This document shows positions 8,479 through 16,982 of a stretch of 64,000 nt of DNA, in pieces. The position numbers and the translations under genes were made by a program. Below the pieces are notes generated by a model. It had not been told where the DNA came from. It searched no databases and saw only the letters and a program-made list of their open reading frames with translations. Origin of the DNA: Paludibacteraceae bacterium (lineage in GTDB: Bacteria; Bacteroidota; Bacteroidia; Bacteroidales; Paludibacteraceae); the NCBI GenBank assembly GCA_017447875.1, contig JAFSMP010000028.1:1-64000 (forward strand). Reading direction: 5' to 3'. Within the stretch, counting starts at the first letter, position 1; each line of letters begins with the position of its first letter.

Positions 8479-9035
8479 TCAAAAGTCTCCACCATTTTGA
8501 TGATATCGGTACGCAGGTACTCATAGACCGGAGCCAGCGAGTCTGCATTCGGAGGACAGTTGCAATAGACCGACGCCCGAAAGAAATGACGGGTGGAATC
8601 GGTGATAAAGAACTGGCAGGACGAAGCGGTGTTGCCTTCCAGATCAAAGAGCACGCCGTACACCTTCGCCTCCGGATGCATGTATTCGCGTTCGGGAATA
8701 GAGGTGGCGAATGACGCATTGCGATAGACGAACTCCAGCGCATCATTGGTTAACTCCCGCAGGTTACGCTGCACGGGTTTGTACGAACAATGCACCGTAG
8801 CATCTACGCACGGGTACCATATATTGATCCAGTACGGTTCTTCCTGTCGGGTCTTCACCACCGCATTACAGGACAGCGCAAAGGTATACGGATAACCCGG
8901 ATACAATGACTCGAACGGCACGTATGCCGTATCGGGTGTCGCGATCCGATAATACGCATAGGGTTTGGGGGTCGCCACTTTCCCGCAACTACCCAACACC
9001 AGCATCAGTCCCAACAGATATACCAATTTGCGCAT
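8463..9035 (-). CDS. gldD: Gliding motility-associated lipoprotein GldD
   Basis: 190 aa from the ATG at 9035. An in-frame TTG at 9056 lies in the promoter-like box and is rejected. The lipobox LVLGSCG gives a lipid-modified Cys. The mature part starts with the GldD pattern KPYAYYRIATPD, then YPYTF and INIWYP, and ends in a helical segment. GldD is a periplasm-facing lipoprotein needed for gliding or type IX secretion in Bacteroidota. It is the first gene of a five-gene overlapping unit with ggps-tadA, pgpH, dus and the SBF gene. A TAATTTTG box lies at 9054-9061 but I see no -33 box; the AT-rich array at 9071-9098 occupies that place. Confidence 0.82.
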   Translation of the reverse strand: MRKLVYLLGLMLVLGSCGKVATPKPYAYYRIATPDTAYVPFESLYPGYPYTFALSCNAVVKTRQEEPYWINIWYPCVDATVHCSYKPVQRNLRELTNDALEFVYRNASFATSIPEREYMHPEAKVYGVLFDLEGNTASSCQFFITDSTRHFFRASVYCNCPPNADSLAPVYEYLRTDIIKMVETFEWKRN

Positions 9036-9070
9036 TTTACTCCAATTTGGGTACAAAATTACTACATTTA

Positions 9071-9098
9071 ATTAAAAATTAAAAATTAAAAATTAAAA
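9071..9098. repeat. 7-nt tandem array ATTAAAA x4 between gldD and manC
   Basis: Four perfect ATTAAAA units in the divergent intergenic region. They lie where the -33 box of a gldD promoter would be expected. Confidence 0.85.
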
Positions 9099-9153
9099 AA
9101 TCCCCATTTTGTGCCCCAAAATGCACTTTTTTCAAAATAAAATGCGCGCGCGC

Positions 9154-9184
9154 TTGCATATATGAAAAAAATGTTGTATCTTTG
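9154..9184 (+). promoter_or_regulatory. Promoter of the manC-glycogen operon
   Basis: TTG at 9154-9156, 20-nt spacer, TATCTTTG at 9177-9184. The start codon is 26 nt further on. No terminator was seen until after trxA, so it may serve seven genes. Confidence 0.75.
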
Positions 9185-9209
9185 CGCACTTTTTAGAGAT
9201 TTTAAATCT

Positions 9210-10424
9210 ATGGCAGAGAGCAAAAACAATTATTGTGTGATTATGGCAGGCGGCGTAGGAAGCCGTTTCTGGCCGTTCAGTAGAGAGAACAAACCGAAGC
9301 AGTTTCTGGATTTCTTCGGTACCGGACGCAGCTTGCTGCAGATGACGGTGGATCGTTTCCGTCCTATCGTGCCGATAGAGAACATGTTTATCGTAACGAA
9401 TATCTCGTATAAGCAGATGATTCTGGAGCAGATACCGGATATGCATGAGAGTCAGATACTCTGCGAGCCGGCGCGTCGTAATACAGCCCCCTGCATCGCG
9501 TACGCGACCGCGCACATTCGTGCATTATGCCTGCAGCGCGCGTACGGGTGGACGAAGGACGAGTGCACGCAGTTGGAGGGCTACACAAAGGAAGGCAGCA
9601 TGAAGGGTAACAAGAGTCTGCCGAAATTCCAGGATATTGATTGGTCCAAACCGGAGATGCAGGCGAATATAGTCGTAGCCGCGAGTGACCACCTGATCCT
9701 GGAGGAAGAGAAATTCCGTCAGACGATTCTCAAGGCCTTCGACTTCGTCAGCAAGAATAAGGCGATCGCTACCTTAGGTATGCATCCCACCCGTCCGGAG
9801 ACAGGTTATGGATACATTCAGTATCTGAAGGACAATGGACAGGACGACATTTATCCCGTCAAGACCTTCACAGAGAAACCGAATCTGGAGATGGCGAAGG
9901 TATTCCTTGAGAGCGGTGATTTTCTTTGGAATTCCGGTATTTTCATATGGAATCTACAAACCATAAGCGAAGCTTTCCGGTATCTATTGCCGGAAGTAGC
10001 GGATCGTTTCCGCGAAGGAGAGTTATTGATGGGAACGGAGAAAGAGGAGGCGTTTATTGAGGAGATCTTCCCGAAATGCCCGAATATCTCCATTGACTAC
10101 GGCATCATGGAGAAGGCGGACAATGTATATGTGCTGCCGTCCAGTTTCGGATGGAGCGACCTCGGTACATGGGGCAGTTTGTATGAGTTGAGTGAGAAAG
10201 ACGCAGACAAGAACGTCAGTCTGCATAGTTCGGCGCTGTTCTATGAGGCAACCGGCAATATCGTGACCTTGGAGCATGGCAAACTGGCCGTAGTGCAAGG
10301 CGTAGACGACATGATAGTAGCCGAACAGCAGGGCGTGCTGCTGATCTGCAAGAAAGCCGAAGAACAGCGTATCAAGCAGTTCGTGGCGGACGTACAAGGT
10401 CGATTTGAAGGCAAATACAATTAA
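9210..10424 (+). CDS. manC: Mannose-1-phosphate guanylyltransferase
   Basis: 404 aa from the ATG at 9210. A longer frame from 9162 would start inside the promoter and is rejected. It makes GDP-mannose from GTP and mannose-1-phosphate for surface polysaccharides. The N-terminal nucleotide-binding signature is GGVGSRFWPFSRENKPKQFL, followed by the sugar-binding FTEKP and the Asp/Trp segment DLGTWGSL of the Rossmann-type nucleotidyltransferase domain. The short left-handed beta-helix C-terminus has no phosphomannose isomerase extension. It is the first gene of the operon, 32 nt ahead of the debranching enzyme. Confidence 0.93.
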   Translation: MAESKNNYCVIMAGGVGSRFWPFSRENKPKQFLDFFGTGRSLLQMTVDRFRPIVPIENMFIVTNISYKQMILEQIPDMHESQILCEPARRNTAPCIAYATAHIRALCLQRAYGWTKDECTQLEGYTKEGSMKGNKSLPKFQDIDWSKPEMQANIVVAASDHLILEEEKFRQTILKAFDFVSKNKAIATLGMHPTRPETGYGYIQYLKDNGQDDIYPVKTFTEKPNLEMAKVFLESGDFLWNSGIFIWNLQTISEAFRYLLPEVADRFREGELLMGTEKEEAFIEEIFPKCPNISIDYGIMEKADNVYVLPSSFGWSDLGTWGSLYELSEKDADKNVSLHSSALFYEATGNIVTLEHGKLAVVQGVDDMIVAEQQGVLLICKKAEEQRIKQFVADVQGRFEGKYN

Positions 10425-10456
10425 CCATATAATTACTTACTATTAAATCAAACATC

Positions 10457-12433
10457 ATGAGTTATCTGAATTTTGACAAGACAGTGCTTGTTAATCTAGA
10501 GCGCTCGCTTCAGAAAGAGATGATTCGGACGAACCGTGCAGGAGTGTACAACTCGACGACACTGGTCGATTGTAACACCCGTAAGTACCACGGCCAGTTG
10601 GTGATGCCTATTCCGGAATTGGGCGACGACAACTTCGTACTGCTCAGTTCACTGGACGAGACGGTGATCCAACACGGGGCAGAGTTCAACTTAGGTCTGC
10701 ACGAGTACAGCGAGAATCACTTCAGTCCCAACGGACACAAGTACATCCGCGAGTTTGACTGTGAGTTGATCTCGAAGACCGTCTATCGCGTCGGTGCGAT
10801 GGTATTGGAGAAAGAGCGTATGCTCGTCAGTTTCGAACCGCGTGTGTTGATTCGTTACACATTACTGGAGAGCGGTAGTCCGACCACGCTCCGTTTCCGT
10901 CCGTTCTTGGCCTTCCGTTCGGTAAACGAACTGACGCACGAGAACCCGTTGGCCAATCCGGACATGAACGATTGCGAAAACGGCCGGTTTAATCGGATGT
11001 ATCCGGGCTTCCCGAACCTCTACATGCAGTTCAGTAAGGCCTGCGAGTATCATCATGACCCGCAGTGGTACAAGGACATCGTGTACCGTAAGGAACGCGA
11101 ACGCGGATATGCGTACAAAGAGGACCTGCTCGTACCGGGTTATTTCGAACTGCCGATGAAGAAAGGCGAGAGTGTGATCTTTGCTGCCGGTGTGACGGAA
11201 GTGAAGACGGGTAGTCTGAAGGCCACCTGGAAGAAAGAACTGGAGCGTCGTAACAAACGTCTCGACATGTTCACAACACTCAAGAACAGCGCCAGCCAGT
11301 TCTACAAACGCGAAGGAGACAAGTGCTACTTACTCGCCGGTTTCCCGTGGTTCAAAGCTGACGCGCGTTCCACCTTCTTCTCCGTTGCCAGCTGTACGCT
11401 GGATATCGACCGCCCCGAATACTGGGATGCGATCATCAACAAGACGGCTATTCAGGAGATCCTCAATTTCATGAACGGTCGCGGGAATGAGAACAAGATG
11501 ACAGGAATGGACGAACCCGACGTGCTGCTGTGGTTTATTCGCGCTTGTCAGAAATATGCGCATAAATATACGGTGCGGGAAGCGGCTGACCTGTACGGAC
11601 AACTCTGTCTGGACATCATCGCCTGGTACCGCAAGCAGAACCACCCGCGGTGTACGTTGCACCAGAACGGTCTGCTGTGGGTCGATGGCACCCAACGTCC
11701 GGCTACCTGGATGAACGCCACCCTCAACGGTTGGCCTGTTGTACCGCGTACGGGATATGTGGTAGAGATCAATGCCCTGTGGTACAACGCGATGCGTTTC
11801 ACGGCAGAGATGCTGCGTGAGATGGGTAAAGAGACCAGTGCCGACCTGATGGAATACCAGGCTGAGATCAGCAAAGATGCGTTCGTTAAGACCTTCTGGA
11901 ACGGACTCTATCTCAATGACTACGTGATTGATAACTACGCTGACCGCGAGGTAAGACCGAATATGATCTGGGCAGTCGGTCTGCCCTACAGCCCGCTGGA
12001 TCGCAAGCAGCAGAAAGCGGTAGTCGATATATGCACCAAGGAACTGTTAACGCCGAAGGGTCTTCGTTCGCTCAGTCCGAAGAGCGGTCTGTACCACCTG
12101 TACTACGGTAGTGATGCCGCCGAGCGTGAACGCGCACTGTTCAACGGTATCGTTTGGCCGTCCACCATCACCGCTTATTCGCGTGCGTACATGAACGTGT
12201 ACAAATACAGCGGTGCGAGCTTCATGGAGCGCACGTTGGTGGGCTTCGAAGCCGAGATGGACGAGCTCTGTATCGGTACGCTCAGTGAGTTTTACGATGC
12301 CAACCCGCCGTACAAAGGTCGTGGTGGTATGAGTAGCGCACCGAGTGTGGCAGCCGTGATCAGCCTGCTGGATACCTTAAAGAAATACGAAAAAGAGCAA
12401 CAAGAGGCTCAAGAAAAGGAGGCACAATCATGA
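10457..12433 (+). CDS. Glycogen debranching enzyme (bacterial type)
   Basis: 658 aa. The GDE N-terminal beta-sandwich (NRAGVYNSTTLVDCNTRKYHG, early residues) precedes an (alpha/alpha)6 catalytic barrel with WVDGTQRPATWMNA and the acidic helices typical of amylo-alpha-1,6-glucosidase (GH133-like). It removes alpha-1,6 branches of glycogen in the cytoplasm. The stop overlaps the start of the GT4 gene by 4 nt, so the two are translationally coupled. The order debranching enzyme, GT4, GH57 is a known Bacteroidetes glycogen operon. Confidence 0.9.
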   Translation: MSYLNFDKTVLVNLERSLQKEMIRTNRAGVYNSTTLVDCNTRKYHGQLVMPIPELGDDNFVLLSSLDETVIQHGAEFNLGLHEYSENHFSPNGHKYIREFDCELISKTVYRVGAMVLEKERMLVSFEPRVLIRYTLLESGSPTTLRFRPFLAFRSVNELTHENPLANPDMNDCENGRFNRMYPGFPNLYMQFSKACEYHHDPQWYKDIVYRKERERGYAYKEDLLVPGYFELPMKKGESVIFAAGVTEVKTGSLKATWKKELERRNKRLDMFTTLKNSASQFYKREGDKCYLLAGFPWFKADARSTFFSVASCTLDIDRPEYWDAIINKTAIQEILNFMNGRGNENKMTGMDEPDVLLWFIRACQKYAHKYTVREAADLYGQLCLDIIAWYRKQNHPRCTLHQNGLLWVDGTQRPATWMNATLNGWPVVPRTGYVVEINALWYNAMRFTAEMLREMGKETSADLMEYQAEISKDAFVKTFWNGLYLNDYVIDNYADREVRPNMIWAVGLPYSPLDRKQQKAVVDICTKELLTPKGLRSLSPKSGLYHLYYGSDAAERERALFNGIVWPSTITAYSRAYMNVYKYSGASFMERTLVGFEAEMDELCIGTLSEFYDANPPYKGRGGMSSAPSVAAVISLLDTLKKYEKEQQEAQEKEAQS

Positions 12434-13692
12434 AAGCGTTAATGTTCGGTTGGGAGTTTCCTCCCCATATCTTAGGTGGTTTAGGAACAGCCAGTTACGG
12501 TCTGACCCGCGGTATGGCGGAGCAACCCGATATGCATATCACCTTCGTCATCCCCAAACCCTGGGGCGATGAGGATCAGTCGTTCTTACGTATCATCGGT
12601 GCCAACAGTGTGCCCGTGGTATGGAAAGAGAACAGTTACGACTACGTCAAGCAACGTATGGAGGGCAAGATGAGTCCCGAGGAGTATTTCCATTTCCGCA
12701 ACGGTATCCATTATGACTACCGTCGTATCGGTACGGATGACCTCGGTTGCATCGGTTTCTCGGGTCGTTATCCGGATAACCTGATCGAGGAGATCGGTAA
12801 CTACGAAGCGGTGGCATCGGTGCTGGCGCACAGTCTGGACTTCGACATCATCCATAGTCATGACTGGTTGACTTATCCGGCAGGTGTATTCGCGAAACAT
12901 ATCAGCGGTAAACCGCTGGTGATTCACGTACACGCTACGGACTTTGACCGCAGTCGCGGTAACGTCAACCCTACCGTCTATGCCATCGAGAAACGTGGTA
13001 TGGACGAAGCAGACCATATCATGTGCGTAAGTAACCTGACGCGCAATACCGTCATCGAGAAATACGGTCAAGACCCACGCAAGGTATCTACGGTCCACAA
13101 CGCCGTTGAACCGCTGGCTCATCCGGAAGAGTTCACCAAGCCCGAGCGCAAAGACAAACTCGTTACCTTCTTGGGTCGTATCACGATGCAGAAAGGACCG
13201 GAGTACTTCGTGGAAGCCGCAGCTCGCGTGCTCTCCAAGACCGACGGTGTACGTTTCGTCATGGCCGGTAGCGGTGATAAGATGGCGGAGATGATCGATC
13301 TCGTGGCCAAACGCGGTATCGCAGATAAGTTCCACTTCCCGGGCTTCATGCGCGGTAAGCAGGTACAGGAGATGCTGGCGATGAGTGACGTCTATATCAT
13401 GCCTTCCGTCAGTGAGCCCTTCGGTATCTCTCCGTTGGAAGCCATGCAGGTAGGCTGTCCGTCGATCATCTCTCATCAGTCGGGTTGCGCAGAGATCCTG
13501 CAGCACGCCATCAAGACCGACTACTGGGATATCGACGCCATGGCCGATGCGATATACGCCATCGTCAAGTACCCGGCGATGTACAAGAGTCTGCATGAAC
13601 TGGGTATAGCCGAAGTGAATAATATCAAGTGGGCAGATGCCGGTCTTAAAGTAAGACGCATCTATGACGGAGTAATTAATCATACATTGTAA
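12430..13692 (+). CDS. GT4-type glycosyltransferase, probable glycogen synthase
   Basis: 420 aa, GT-B fold. The N-terminus MFGWEFPPHILGGLG carries the nucleotide-sugar loop. The C-terminal half has VTFLGRITMQKGPEYF, the donor-binding SVSEPFGISPLEAMQVGCP with the E-x7-E type acidic pair, and a Gly-rich end. Its place between debranching enzyme and GH57 amylase points to alpha-1,4-glucan synthesis. A general GT4 mannosyl- or glucosyltransferase cannot be excluded by sequence alone. Confidence 0.82.
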   Translation: MKALMFGWEFPPHILGGLGTASYGLTRGMAEQPDMHITFVIPKPWGDEDQSFLRIIGANSVPVVWKENSYDYVKQRMEGKMSPEEYFHFRNGIHYDYRRIGTDDLGCIGFSGRYPDNLIEEIGNYEAVASVLAHSLDFDIIHSHDWLTYPAGVFAKHISGKPLVIHVHATDFDRSRGNVNPTVYAIEKRGMDEADHIMCVSNLTRNTVIEKYGQDPRKVSTVHNAVEPLAHPEEFTKPERKDKLVTFLGRITMQKGPEYFVEAAARVLSKTDGVRFVMAGSGDKMAEMIDLVAKRGIADKFHFPGFMRGKQVQEMLAMSDVYIMPSVSEPFGISPLEAMQVGCPSIISHQSGCAEILQHAIKTDYWDIDAMADAIYAIVKYPAMYKSLHELGIAEVNNIKWADAGLKVRRIYDGVINHTL

Positions 13693-13707
13693 AAATTTAA
13701 TAGCATT

Positions 13708-14973
13708 ATGAAAAATATATGTTTCTGCTTCCAGATGCACGCACCGTATCGTCTGAAGCGCTATCGTTTCTTTGAAATCGGTCATGATCATTATTACTAC
13801 GATGACATGGCTACCGAAGAGCACGTTAACTGGCTCGTGCAGACCTCCTATCTGCCGCTCTGCCAGACTATCCGCGACATGATCAACCTCTCGAAGGGTA
13901 AGTTCCACTGTGCCATCAGCGTCAGCGGTACGATGATCGAGATGTTCGAGCAGTTCAATCCGGAGATGATCGATATCCTCAAGGAGTTGGCTGCCACCAA
14001 GTGCGTGGAGTTCCTCGCTACTCCGTACAGCTATTCCTTGGCTTCGGAGTACAACGAGAGTGAGATGAAAGAGCAGTTCAAGAAACAAGGTGCGTTACTC
14101 GAGTCCATCTTCGGCGTCAAAGCACAGACCGTTTGGAACACCGAGTTACTCTACACCGACGAGGCCGCTTACCAACTCAATAAGATGGGTTACAAGACCA
14201 TCCTCTCCGAAGGTGCTAAGCATATCCTGAGTTGGAAGAGCCCGAACCGCGCATTCCAATCTGCCGGTGCACCGAAGATGAAAGTGCTGCTGCGTAACAC
14301 CAATCTGAGCGACGAACTGAGTTTCCATTTCTCGGATCCCGGATGGGCGAATTTCCCGATGGATGCGGAGAAATATGCGAATATGTTACAGGCACTGCCG
14401 GCAGAAGATGAGTTGATCAACCTGTGGGTGGGTGCCGAGACTTTCGGTATTCGTCAGAATGCCGGAACCGGTATCTTCGACTTCCTCAAAGCCCTGCCGT
14501 ACTACGTGATCGAGCGTGAGATGGGCTTCATGACACCGGCGGAGGCTGCCAAGAAACTGGCGGCTAACGACGTGCTGTCCAGCCCGTATCCCTTGACCTG
14601 GAGCGGTGAGGCGAAAGACCTGAGTGTTTACGCCGGTAACGACCTGCAGCAAGAAGCGATCCATAAACTGTTTGCTGTTGCAGAGCGCGTACACCTGTGT
14701 CAGGCGAAGGAACTGAAGACCAACTGGCTCCGTCTGCAGGATGTGAACTATCTGCATTATATGAATCATATCGACCAGGGCGAGACGCAGTATGAGTCCG
14801 CGTACGACGCGTTCATCAATTATATGAACGTGCTGTCCGACTTCCTGCAGACCGTGGAAGAGCAGTATCCGACGACCATCGAGAACGAGGAGTTGAATGA
14901 GTTGCTCAAGACCATCCGCAACCAGGAAGAGGAGATTCAACTTCTTCAAGCAAAGCTTAAGAAGAAGAATTAA
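13708..14973 (+). CDS. GH57 family alpha-amylase / glucan-processing enzyme
   Basis: 421 aa. The GH57 (beta/alpha)7 barrel begins CFCFQMHAPYRLKRYRFFE with the first-motif His. The likely nucleophile is the Glu in VWNTELLYTDEAA, and WVGAETFGIRQ follows. The C-terminal ~60 residues are helical with a coiled-coil end rich in Glu and Lys. Substrate is probably cytoplasmic alpha-glucan. The last codons and the stop codon lie in the 7-nt array at 14967-15001. Confidence 0.87.
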   Translation: MKNICFCFQMHAPYRLKRYRFFEIGHDHYYYDDMATEEHVNWLVQTSYLPLCQTIRDMINLSKGKFHCAISVSGTMIEMFEQFNPEMIDILKELAATKCVEFLATPYSYSLASEYNESEMKEQFKKQGALLESIFGVKAQTVWNTELLYTDEAAYQLNKMGYKTILSEGAKHILSWKSPNRAFQSAGAPKMKVLLRNTNLSDELSFHFSDPGWANFPMDAEKYANMLQALPAEDELINLWVGAETFGIRQNAGTGIFDFLKALPYYVIEREMGFMTPAEAAKKLAANDVLSSPYPLTWSGEAKDLSVYAGNDLQQEAIHKLFAVAERVHLCQAKELKTNWLRLQDVNYLHYMNHIDQGETQYESAYDAFINYMNVLSDFLQTVEEQYPTTIENEELNELLKTIRNQEEEIQLLQAKLKKKN

Positions 14974-15001
14974 GAATTTAAAATTTAAAAATTAAAAATT
15001 G
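14967..15001. repeat. 7-nt tandem array x5 spanning GH57 stop and porin start
   Basis: Units GAATTAA, GAATTTA, AAATTTA, AAAATTA, AAAATTG. The GH57 stop TAA (14971-14973) and the TTG used as start of the next gene (14999-15001) both lie within the array. Confidence 0.85.
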
Positions 15002-16951
15002 CAATTCAAACGTAGTTTGATAGTATTAGTGCTGTTGGTAGCGACCCTTGTGGCCGCTGCCAAACAGCCCCGTACCAAGACGGTGGTGAAGACCTGGCGT
15101 ATGCCGGGTCTGAGTGCCGTCGCGGACACCGTCGCGTTCAAGGACACGGCGATGCTCAACTACTATGACATCGACATCCAGACGCGTTACTCGATGAGCA
15201 GCGCTACCAACGGTAACGTGTTAGTGTCTCCGATAGAGTCGCGTATCATACAAGACCGCGAGAGCACGATCGATGATCCCTTGGCCTGGTGTTGGCAGCC
15301 CTATGTGGTGACACCGCAACAGCAACGGTTCTTCAACACCACCACTCCCTACTCGTCCATCGCCTATAAGAAAGGCTTCGTCAATGCCCATGAAGAGAAC
15401 GATGTCAATTTCCTGTTCACCGGTAACATCAACCGCCAAACGAACTTAGGCATCGAGATGGAGTATCTGCACTCCGCCGGACACTATACCAACACCGCCG
15501 GAAAGTTATTCCGGGGTTCGGTCTGGGGCAGTTACACCGGTAATCATTACAGCATGCATGCCGCCTTCAGTTGGAGTCGACTACGGTCGTTCGACAACGG
15601 CGGACTGGCAGACGTGAACGAGTTAGGCGGTAAACTCAGTCCCGAAGACATCCCCGTCAAGTTCAGCGGCATGACCGGTTATCGGTACTTGAGCGGTTAT
15701 CTGCATAACCAGTATGCCATCACCCAAGAGCGCGATTATGTCGATTCCATCGAGGTGATTGAAGACGGCAAGCGCGTCAAACGGGACACGCTGAAGACCG
15801 AACATATACCGCTTATCACCTTCTCGCATATCTTCGAGACCAATAACTCGAACCGGCGGTACGTGGAGAAAGAGGTAGACACCGCTTTCTATGCCCATAA
15901 CTATTACGACACCATCCAAACAGCCGACACCACCGATGTGCTCTCCATCCGCAACACCGTAGCCGTCACGTTCTGCGAGGCGTATAACACCAAGCTGAAA
16001 TTCGGTGCCACGGTCTTCGCCATGAACGAGTGTCAGCGGATCCTGTATGACTCCGTGCCGTACGACACCGCCAATATATACGACTATAAATGGATGAACA
16101 GCACGTTTGTGGGCGGAGCGATCCATAAGCATAGCGGTTCGCACGTGTTGTATCACGTCGAAGGACAGGTATGTGTGCTGGGATATAAGATCGGTGAGTT
16201 TGACGTGTACGGAAAGCTGGACACGAAGTTCAACGTAGGCGGAAACACCTTATATATAGGCGCGCGTGCGCAAGCGAAGAGTATCACGCCAAGTCCTTAC
16301 TTACAACGCTTCCGCTCCAATCACGTCATCTGGGATAATGACTTCGGTTTCACCTACCGGTTCTTAGGCGGTGCGACGGTAGCCTATCCCACCAAATGGG
16401 TCAAACCATCGGTGGATTTCAGTTTTGAGAACCGCACTCACCCCATCTATGTCTCTGCCTCCGACTGGAAACCCAGACAGTACAACGGCAGTGTGCAGAT
16501 CCTCACCGGAACCGTCGGAGCGGACATCACCACTCCGTGGATTAACTTGGAAAATAAAGTAGTCATCCAACATACGACCAATGACAGCGTCTTACCTGTC
16601 CCCCTGGTCATCTTACAACACCGACTCTATTACCACGGCAGTTGGTTCCACCACGCCATGGACGCACAGATGGGCGTGGACCTGAGGTACTTCACTTCGT
16701 ACCACTCACCCGTGCTGTGTCCGGCGACAGGTATGTTCGCTACCCAGCAAGAGACCAAGATCGGTAATTACCCGTGGATGAGCGTCTATGCCAATTTCTA
16801 TGTGCGCTCCATCCGCCTGCGCTTCTTTGCGCATTACCAGCATTTTAACCACCTTTTTATGAAAAAGAACATCGGATACCTCGCCATGCCTGACTACCCC
16901 ACCAACCGGGATGTCTTCCGCGCAGGATTGGCTTGGCATTTCTATAATTAA
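14999..16951 (+). CDS. Putative outer-membrane porin (Porin_10-like)
   Basis: 650 aa. It begins with TTG at 14999; no ATG precedes the signal peptide (FKRSLIVLVLLVATLVAAAK). The mature part has dense alternating aromatic/polar strands, such as GSYTGNHYSMHAAFSWSR and the C-terminal RAGLAWHFYN ending in an aromatic residue, as expected of a beta-barrel. It resembles the large putative porins of Bacteroidetes. The start codon sits in the 7-nt array, so an original ATG may have been lost. It continues the glycogen operon. Confidence 0.72.
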   Translation: MQFKRSLIVLVLLVATLVAAAKQPRTKTVVKTWRMPGLSAVADTVAFKDTAMLNYYDIDIQTRYSMSSATNGNVLVSPIESRIIQDRESTIDDPLAWCWQPYVVTPQQQRFFNTTTPYSSIAYKKGFVNAHEENDVNFLFTGNINRQTNLGIEMEYLHSAGHYTNTAGKLFRGSVWGSYTGNHYSMHAAFSWSRLRSFDNGGLADVNELGGKLSPEDIPVKFSGMTGYRYLSGYLHNQYAITQERDYVDSIEVIEDGKRVKRDTLKTEHIPLITFSHIFETNNSNRRYVEKEVDTAFYAHNYYDTIQTADTTDVLSIRNTVAVTFCEAYNTKLKFGATVFAMNECQRILYDSVPYDTANIYDYKWMNSTFVGGAIHKHSGSHVLYHVEGQVCVLGYKIGEFDVYGKLDTKFNVGGNTLYIGARAQAKSITPSPYLQRFRSNHVIWDNDFGFTYRFLGGATVAYPTKWVKPSVDFSFENRTHPIYVSASDWKPRQYNGSVQILTGTVGADITTPWINLENKVVIQHTTNDSVLPVPLVILQHRLYYHGSWFHHAMDAQMGVDLRYFTSYHSPVLCPATGMFATQQETKIGNYPWMSVYANFYVRSIRLRFFAHYQHFNHLFMKKNIGYLAMPDYPTNRDVFRAGLAWHFYN

Positions 16952-16952
16952 C

Positions 16953-16980
16953 GTTGAAAGTTGAAAGTATAAGGTTTAAA
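16953..16980. repeat. 7-nt tandem array x4 before clpC
   Basis: Units GTTGAAA, GTTGAAA, GTATAAG, GTTTAAA fill nearly the whole 31-nt gap between the porin stop and the Clp start. Confidence 0.8.
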
Positions 16981-16982
16981 GA

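Noticed and set aside
9162..9209. Longer manC start at 9162
   Set aside because: The first 48 nt contain the promoter -7 box TATCTTTG and encode residues not matching the family; the ATG at 9210 gives the conserved N-terminus.
12586..14088. 500-codon minus-strand frame opposite the glycogen genes
   Set aside because: Crosses two real genes on the other strand and has no recognisable domain.
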